Shown: positions 57,070-64,000 of the stretch, one piece after another
Numbering within the stretch: the first letter of the stretch is position 1
How the letters are laid out: every line of letters begins with the position of its first letter
Origin: Calliopum simillimum
Taxonomy: Eukaryota > Arthropoda > Insecta > Diptera > Lauxaniidae
Reading direction: 5' to 3'
Length of the DNA stretch: 64,000 nt
Assembly (NCBI GenBank): GCA_951812925.1
Contig: OX638368.1
Coordinates: forward strand, 120,923,309-120,987,308
Position numbers and translations under genes: made by a program
Notes under the pieces: generated by a model
The model's database searches: none
What the model was told of the DNA's origin: nothing
The model's input: the letters and a program-made list of their open reading frames with translations, nothing else

Positions 57070-57290
57070 TTTTATTCATGCAGCAATGGATTAATTATAT
57101 CACTGTCGATGATATTACTCATTTTCAATAAGCGGTTTTCCTCAGTTTATTCAACTTCACGCAATTCTTGGCCCAAAGGACTCTTTTTGTTATCGTACAT
57201 AGATTGTCGGATATTCTGTTTTATTGAGGATAGGCTTTTTCCAGTAACATCAAGTACTTTCAGGAACATCACTCAAAAAGTTGTTTAGAT
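57070..57290 (-). pseudogene. Decayed coding fragment of unknown family
   Basis: The minus strand reads VTGKSLSSIKQNIRQSMYD, then NKKSPLGQELREVE, a TAA, then TEENRLLKMSNIIDSD and NPLLHE before a final stop that overlaps AATAAA. An upstream frame gives NNFLSDVPEST, suggesting a frameshift near 57245. Composition (charged, low in F and I, with an ELREVE-x-TEENRLL amphipathic run) is far more protein-like than neighbouring frames, including the plus-strand frame on the same DNA. I cannot name the family. It may be the 3' end of a dead gene or retrocopy. Confidence 0.3.
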
Positions 57291-57299
57291 CAGATATTC

Positions 57300-58330
57300 T
57301 TATTAAAAAAAATATATTTTAATTAACATAGTTCTCTTTTGGAACTTTAAACAAATTTTTAAATTATTCGGTTGCTCATGAAATAACTGGTAGGTGACTA
57401 ATATTATGACACTGTGTGACGTCTTTCATTTTGCATACCTATAAAAACGCGTTTTTAAGTAATTCGTGCTGCTTGTCATAATGACAATAAAAAGTTTATA
57501 TTCCAAACAAAAATTTTGTTGAGCATTCAATGCATTGATATGAAAAAAAAAAAAACTAATAAAAGTTTTTATTGTTAATTTATTCGAAGTTAATGAAATT
57601 TTTATTGTATTTGACGTAGATTTTTATTTTTTATTATTTATTTGTTTTTTTTTTTTTTATTTTTTATCAATCAACACTAAATGAATCTTAATAAAAATCC
57701 AATAATAAAAGAAAATATTAAATAAGTACTACAGAATCTAAAAACATTTTTATTTTTTTAATAACTTTTAGTACCAACAATCAAAAATGTTTTAAAATAT
57801 ATAAAATTTTTTTTCTTTCTGCCGATGCAACTTAACGTTATAACAAAGAGGAGACAAAATGTTAAAAAAGGAAAAAAAAAATTGTGTGCTCCTCAAGGGA
57901 CATATTTTATTCAATCACTTGTCAAGTTTGGCATTGTGTTGATGTCATCGCTATTATACATCGGTGTTAAATCCTTGTAGGAAATTTTTTGAGTTTATCT
58001 ACATCGGATAATAAATATTTCTTTTGATATCAAAACAAAATTTTTCACTTTGCCAATGCGAGTGGTTTTTGTTCCCGCAGTATCTGTTTTAACTTTTTTT
58101 TACGTCTTATATTTTGGATGGCTTGCAAGACCTTACAGTCGCTAGTTGTATGAGGACATTCCGAAAATTGACTCTAAGAAGTCTCTTTTAATGTCAATAT
58201 TTAAGCAATATCAATGTTCTCTCCCCGAGTGACATCAATCATGTGGACGGCAACACCTTTCCAAAAACAAATGTGGACTCTTATTCCGTTGTCGGAGCCT
58301 TATTAACTTTTGGAAAATATAACAAAAAGG
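57300..58330. other. No gene recognised
   Basis: Extremely AT-rich with long A and T runs (57541-57556, 57640-57660). No structure seen. Confidence 0.5.
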
Positions 58331-59239
58331 ATAAGGTTACGAAGTTTATTGGTGGAAAAACTGATTTTCTAACTTGTTTTGCAAAAAAAAATTATTTTGG
58401 ATCGCCCTAACGTTTTTGAGAAATTTTTTTTATGAAATTTTTTCAGTATGAGCTTTCTAAAAGTGTATTTAATTTATAGGGTTTAGAAAGATTTCCCACA
58501 GTTCTGGATCTTAAAATTTTATATATCAAATTTTTTTTTAAATTTCGCGGCCATTTTAATATGAAAAACGTCCTATCAACATACTTTTTTATATTTTTTT
58601 TAGAATTCTCGTTAAATTTCCTTTTATTCGGTAGTACATTTGTCTTACCAATTTTTTGATTTGAGATCAGGAAAAAATACTTTTTTATTGGAGCCTTCAA
58701 ACTGTGTTCTTAAAAAGTATTTTTTTGAACCTGAAATTAAAAAATTGGTATGACAAACGTACTACCGAATCAAAGAAAATTTAACGACAATTTCTAGAAA
58801 GATGTTCCTTGCTTGATTTCAAGTTAGACTTCTAGAAAATCTTGAAAAACTTGGTTAAAATGGGTTGAAATATTCTACAAAAATCTTACTAGGTGGCAGC
58901 CTTATATGGTAGCGCACGATTCATGATAAATAGAACAATTTCAAAAACTCATAGCTTGATCACCGTAAAAGATACCACGATTTTGAGGGTCGAAAATAAT
59001 TATAATAAAATTTACTTTCAAATACAAATATGTAAAAAAAAAAAAAAATAAAAAGGTGCTCCAAGTCCAAAATGGCTTTAAAAAAGAAAAAAGCTTATTT
59101 TTTCACATGAGATAATTTTTTTTTTTTTCAGTGTGGTATTTTTTCAAAAGTTCATACCTTTCAGTACTAACCCTGAAAATTTTAATAAAATCGGACCAAA
59201 AGTCGAGGAGCTATGAATTTTCAAATACTTGAGTATCCA

Positions 59240-59940
59240 AAAGTTGGATCGAACTTGCCGCCATCAATGGAAAAAATGGGCGGTGCCACGCCCTACAAAT
59301 ATAAAACTTGTCATATCTCCGAAACTATTTGAGCCATATGGATGAGTTTTGGTATATATATAAAGGGAAGTGAGTCAAATAAAATTAGCTGAAAAAATGG
59401 TACCACACCCACCATATCTATATCTATATTCTATATATGTATAAATAGGCAAACGAAATCGGTTCAGTCCTAAAGGAGCAGTGCATAGGACTACATTTTT
59501 TTAAAGTGGGCGGTGCTACGCCCCTAAATGGAAAAAACGCTCTCACAGCCAAACCGATGCATCGATTTCTACGATATTTGGTATGGAGGTATAGTTGGCA
59601 CTAAGGAACGATAATTTGACCATTATGTTTTTCAGTGGGCAGTGCCACGCCCCTAAATGGAAAAAACGCTCTCACGGCAAAAATACTGCATACAATTTTT
59701 ATGATATTTGGTATAGTTATAGAGTAAGCACTATATAGCAAGATAGCATGATTGATTTTTATGAATTTTGGTATAGAAAGATATCAAAAACTGTTTGCTA
59801 TTTAGTAGGAGTTACACGCTTCTAAATTGAAAGCACCATATTGCAACTTAGCTGCTGCACCGATGTAGATAACCCGAACCCTAAGGAAGAATATTAAAAG
59901 CTTTTTTTGTTTTATCGACCAAGGAAGGGTATAAAAACTT
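59240..59940. repeat. GTGCCACGCCC repeat block, ~130-bp units
   Basis: GGGCGGTGCCACGCCC at 59280, ATGGTACCACACCC at 59397, GGGCGGTGCTACGCCC at 59508 and GGGCAGTGCCACGCCC at 59637 mark units that share AATGGAAAAAACGCTCTCAC and TATGATATTTGGTATAG. The class is the same as at 2197 and 15895. Single boxes continue to about 60280. Confidence 0.7.
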
Positions 59941-60320
59941 GTTCCTTTATTTTATGGTCAAATCAAAATGGTCGAGTTTCGGCCACAAGGCGAACTCTAG
60001 TCCTTATTAATTGCCACTTCGTTCTATAGCGAACAAATTCATTCATGTAAGTAGCTCTGCCTGTGGACGTGGCACCACATATTTTTCAGCAGATGTTATT
60101 TTCTTGATGACCTTTGTATATAAACCAAATTTCAACCACATGGGTCAAATTGTTTCGGAGATATGATGTGTTTTATACATTTGGGGTTTGACACTGCCCA
60201 CTTTTCTACTGGATGTTATTTCTTTCTGTGCCTGTAATAACGAATTTGTTTTTGTGGCGTGGCACCGCCCATTTTCACTTTGAGTGCACATAAATTTATT
60301 CATAAATTTATATATACATA

Positions 60321-61512
60321 TTAGGGTGGGCCAAATTGTATGGACGAAATTTTATCGACCTCGGCTACACCCCTCTGTGAAAGTTCATTCAATTCTATGA
60401 ATATTTGCCCAAGGAACTATACCTCTGCGTTCAACTTTAGTTCGGCGAATTTTTGATCGAAAATTTTACCTTTCATTAATATTTTTTTTTTATTTTCATA
60501 CTAGATTTTAAAAATTTTGTCAAAAGTAATGTCATTATATGATTTGGCTGGTATTCTGTCAGAAATCAACTAAATTGAGTTCTGTTTACATAAAAAGTTT
60601 ATTTGATAATGTGGAATTGATGCTATATATTTAGAAAAGTGATATGGGTAAAAAAGCCAATTATTATGACCGACTTTCAAAATAAACGATTCTTATTTTT
60701 GGATGAATTTTTACAAACAAAACACCAACGTAGGCTGAAAGTTCATTCAATTCTATAAATATTTGCCCAAGGAACCATACCTCTACGATCAACTTTAGTT
60801 CGGCGCATTTTCGATTAAAAATTTTACCTTGCGTTTAATATTTATTCTTATGCTTAATTTTCAAAATTCTTATAGAGACAAAAGTTATATCATAATAAGT
60901 TTTGGCTGGGATTCTGTCAGTAATCAATAAAATTGGGTTTTGTTTTTACAGAAAGTCTACTTGATAGTGTTGAATTGATGATATTTATTCCAAAAAATTA
61001 TATCGGTCATATAACCTATTTTTTATAAACGATTCATATTTTTACATGGATTTTTGGTAATTTATTTCCTGTTGCCCTGGAAAAAAATTAGTGTCAGAAT
61101 CGGCATCCTAGCATCCAAAAATACTTGGATTGGTGTTTCGATTGAAAAAATCCATATAAAAATATGACTCGTTTATTTTGAAATCGGTTATTTGACCGAT
61201 ATAATTTTTTGGAATAAATATAATCAATTCCACTCTACCAAGTAAACTTTTCGTAAAAACAAAACCCAATTTTATTGATTACTGACAGAATACCAGCCAA
61301 AACTTATTATGATATAACTTTTGTCTCTATAAGAATTTTGAAAATTAAGCATAAGAATAAATATTAAATGCATGGTAAAATTTTCAATCGAAAATGCGCC
61401 GAACTAAAGTTGAACGTAGAGGTATGGTTCTGTGGGCAAATATTCATAGAATTGAACAAACTTTCATATAGGGGGGTAGCCGAGATCAGTTTTCAAATCG
61501 GCCCACCCTAAT
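60321..61512. repeat. Palindrome with an extra direct copy of its arm
   Basis: TTAGGGTGGGCC at 60321 is mirrored by GGCCCACCCTAA ending near 61511. The left arm (60355-60620: AAAGTTCATTCAATTCTATG, CAACTTTAGTTCGGCG) is repeated in the same orientation at 60735-60990, and both are mirrored at 61130-61470. So there are two direct arms and one inverted arm, suggesting a partial duplication or two nested copies. Confidence 0.7.
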
Positions 61513-61619
61513 ATATATATATATTTCAGACCCCGGCAAGTGCAATTTTTTATTGTTCTAGGCCACCTTTGTCACTTCCCAAATGTTTCGTAACCTTAAC
61601 GTTTACATCCGTATACAAA

Positions 61620-62620
61620 CATGTCAGTACCATGATAATTTTATAAATTTTTTCCTAATGGGTCATAACAAACACTTGAAATCTTTTGTAACATGGTATC
61701 TGTGAACACTTTAAATATGGCCGCGAAAGTAAAGGTAAAACTGTCATTGCCAACAATCTGGTTCAAGGGAAATACACAAACACACATACACAAGCGTGCG
61801 AACCAACACAGAAAGATGGCAAAAGGGGCCGAACACCTTTAAAAAAAAAAATGTCGGCAAGAAACCAAAAAAAGGAAATGAAATTCGAAATTCATTCACA
61901 AAACGAAATCAATTTTCTCCTAAACAGAAGCAACAGCAACAACAATGCAATTGAGTGGCAAAAAACAACAACAGCAACAACAACATTCTCTTGTATGTTT
62001 GTCAATTGGGTTGTAAGACACATTTAGGTAGGTAGGTAGGTCGTTTGCTGTTACAGCCGCCGTTTTTTGTTGTAGCAGCTTTAAGTTGCTGTTAAACGAA
62101 ATTCAATTACTCGAATAAAAGCCGCTGTCGCCGTCGTTGTCGCCGATGTGGCGTTTGAATGCAGCGAAGAAGAATGGCATTGAATTGATTGACACGAATG
62201 AGAAAAGTTACCATATTCAAAGATTTTACGGAGGGGGGACGAACGGTTTTTGGCTTGAAAGTTATTTGATTTGTAAGTTTTTTTCTGTTTTTTTAATTGA
62301 AAGCAGGAAGTTGGTTTTTTGAAGAATCCTTGTTTTGTCGGAAAATACGGTCAGATGATAAAAGTCGCGCTTTGTAAGCAGACTGTGGTCAAAAGATGAG
62401 AAAATGAAGGTGATGTATGTCAAACTAACAGCCCAAGGGAATAAGACCAAGCTCCTCTTGAGAAAGCACTTCTAAAGCGCTTGTTCCCATAGAAATTTAG
62501 AAGCATTTTTTTGTAAAGCTGCAGTAAGCATTCGAATATCAAATGTTGCTTGGGTAGACATGTTTTTTTTAATATTTGAGTAGTATTTTTTAAAAAGAAA
62601 GGGTACAAAATAGATAAAAA
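61620..62620. other. No gene recognised; CAA/CAG-rich, possibly host DNA
   Basis: Around 61925-62000 there are CAACAACAGCAACAA runs and at 62028 a (GTAG)n run. The 61-codon frame at 62137 follows a GCCGCTGTCGCCGTCG stretch and has no recognisable family. The composition resembles fly 5' UTR or intronic DNA. Confidence 0.4.
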
Positions 62621-62639
62621 CAGCAAAATTTTGTTTAAT

Positions 62640-62690
62640 ACTCGTATAAAGTTTGCCAATGGCCTGGGTTCGATCCCCACCGCGGGAAAA
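62640..62690 (+). pseudogene. tRNA-like 3' fragment (B-box)
   Basis: GGGTTCGATCCCC is a perfect Pol III B-box with a mostly paired T-stem (TGGG and CCCA), followed after CGCGGGAAAA by nine T residues. No anticodon arm or A-box can be drawn upstream. It is a tRNA-derived fragment or SINE relic. Confidence 0.4.
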
Positions 62691-63361
62691 TTTTTTTTTA
62701 TTTACTTTGTTTTTTTTTTTTTTCCTTTTCTTTGCTTTTTTATTTTTCAAGTTTTTTATTTATTTATTTTTGTTGAATTAAATTGATGCCGAATATGAAA
62801 ATCTGTTCCAAGAGATATTTTTGTTTCAAAAATTTTTTAGTATAGGTACAAATTTTACAACTCTACATCATATAGGTCAGTGGTTTGGCGGTCTAACAGG
62901 TAAGTAATTGAAATGTAATAATATGTTTCTATTCATCATACGGACAGACAACGGTCCGAAACCTTGTCAGTTTGATTTATTTATTTTAACTGAATAAACG
63001 CTTCAAAACGCCTTTTTCCGGTAGACTGTGGAAAGTTTCTGAACGCTAACATCCTAGAACATGCAATTTTAAAAAGAAAGAACGTGTATTACAGAGCGTA
63101 TGCGCTTATGGCTGAAAGAGAAGCACTTCAGAAAATCATTTGAAGTGTTTCTTTTCCCCTTGGGAGTCTTACTAAGTATTAATAAAAAAAAAAATGTATA
63201 AAGGGTGTCTTTTTAAGACTGATAGAACTTCAAATTTTAAAAAATAACACAAAAAATTAAATTTTGATGAACATTTTTTTCTTATTTATTTCAGTATACA
63301 CTAACAAATCATCATGAATACACAAAGCGAAGAAAAAAAGCATAACTTGCGTTGCTAAATG

Positions 63362-63515
63362 AGTTTCCACCATGTTCGTGAGTGTTTTAACTACATTTCG
63401 TTGCTGATTTCAATTTAACAACGCTCCAAGATCATATATGAACGTGGTTGAAACTTATTTAGCAACGATGGTTGCCAAGCGCAGTCAAAACACTCACGAA
63501 CGTGGTAGAAACTAA
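63362..63515. repeat. Inverted repeat, 33-bp arms
   Basis: AGTTTCCACCATGTTCGTGA continuing to GTGTTTTAACTAC is mirrored by CAAAACACTCACGAACGTGG continuing to TAGAAACT, with a loop of about 85 bp. Three further words of the type ACGTGGTTGAAACT lie in the loop and just outside. Confidence 0.6.
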
Positions 63516-63554
63516 TTTCAAAACAAATAGACTTTCAGTCAACCTCACAGTCCG

Positions 63555-63600
63555 CATCTATCACACGACAGATTCCAGGTTCAAATCTCCCCAATACCAA
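63555..63600 (+). pseudogene. tRNA-like fragment, same type as 20.0 kb
   Basis: ATCTATCACACGACAGAT followed by TCCAGGTTCAAATCTCC resembles the minus-strand motif at 20040-20110 (CTATCCATCACACGGATAG, then GGTTCGATTCC): a valine-type CACACG loop and a B-box. No full cloverleaf. Confidence 0.35.
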
Positions 63601-64000
63601 ACAAAACAATATTTATTTAAAGCAACGCACGTTGTTAAAACTGCTACAAGCGAGCCATGCTCAAAATTTGGGTCGCAACGTTGTTAAAATAACCACGTTT
63701 CTGCCACTTTTGACAATGTTGTTTTCTCTGTGTAGACTTACGCTTGAACAAAGCTACGAAATTATCAGAATTTACTTTGAAAATCGGTCGTCGATTAGTG
63801 CAACTGAAGCCGTCTTCGTGACAATCGTCCAATCGCCCGAAATAATTTTTAAATGTTTAAGCCATCTATCTATTCATCTTCCGAATAAAAAAAAAATTTT
63901 TGATTACAATTTCATTTTTGGTGTTATACAATTTCAAGTTCTATCGGGCAACGAAATTAATGCATTATTATTTTTTGAACATATCAAAATATTCAAAGGT

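Larger units (their letters stand above)
58333..61600. repeat. Large composite of the CGTAACCTTA palindrome family
   Basis: ATAAGGTTACGAAG at 58333 is mirrored by TTTCGTAACCTTAACG at about 61583-61598. Next to each edge is family text: ACTGATTTTCTAACTTGTTT at the left, and GTGCAATTTTTTATTGTTCTAGGCC at the right, which matches the right arm at 39540. Between 58690 and 58790 an inner hairpin of the family is visible (AAGTATTTTTT on both sides). The core has been filled by a GTGCCACGCCC repeat block and another palindrome (60321-61512). Confidence 0.55.

Noticed and set aside
57067..57288. Plus-strand 73-codon frame
   Set aside because: The opposite strand reads as more protein-like; the plus frame has no recognisable features.
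62137..62322. 61-codon frame after a GCCGTCG-rich stretch
   Set aside because: No recognisable domain, no promoter signals at suitable spacing; kept only as part of a possibly unique region.

Overview
The window is eukaryotic and almost certainly from a fly (Diptera, Brachycera). It is AT-rich, has no operons, and carries a typical dipteran set of transposons: Penelope-like, RTE and CR1/Jockey-like LINEs, Tc1/mariner, hAT, probable P-like and Helitron. Dispersed GTGCCACGCCC-type repeats and many (CATA)n runs point the same way. A tephritid-like fly is my best guess, but that is inference only. No rRNA, CRISPR array, intact tRNA or long multi-exon host gene is visible. Most of the 64 kb is transposon and repeat debris around a few possible small genes.

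Layout. 1-2.2 kb: minus-strand LINE remnant (endonuclease and reverse transcriptase). 2.2-9.6 kb: tandem GTGCCACG repeats, a long palindromic element and a 180-bp repeat block. 9.6-13.6 kb: a minus-strand Helitron-like element with minisatellites, split by a Penelope-like element whose 513-codon RT/GIY-YIG frame is open. 16.5-19.1 kb: a small Helitron, a palindrome and a 5'-truncated RTE copy. 20.9-21.2 kb: a TATA box and a possible 33-residue peptide gene. 21.9-24.7 kb: an inverted copy of the 180-bp block and a 1.4-kb AAATG/CAATG satellite. 26-29.6 kb: a Tc1-like element and a second RTE copy. 32.3-39.6 kb: LINE, P-like, hAT (with an 8-bp target duplication) and mariner-superfamily remnants, plus palindromes. 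40.4-41.1 kb: an internally deleted, SINE-like RTE derivative with a 13-bp target duplication. 41.9-42.5 kb: the best host-type gene. 44-45.7 kb: a TTAA-flanked element and a GC-richer block with a four-times repeated box. 49.9-56.7 kb: an almost continuous block of nested and interleaved inverted repeats, including an FB-like foldback element with four repeat units per arm. 57-64 kb: a decayed coding fragment, a large palindromic composite and tRNA-like fragments.

The most interesting item is the intronless minus-strand gene at 41881-42324. It encodes a 147-residue secreted protein whose mature part matches the plant self-incompatibility S1 (SPH) pattern. It has its own TATA box, Kozak-like start and polyadenylation signal, and lies between fly transposons, so plant contamination is unlikely. 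The rest of the window reads as successive waves of insertion; several order-of-insertion events can be reconstructed from target duplications and from comparing palindrome arms.
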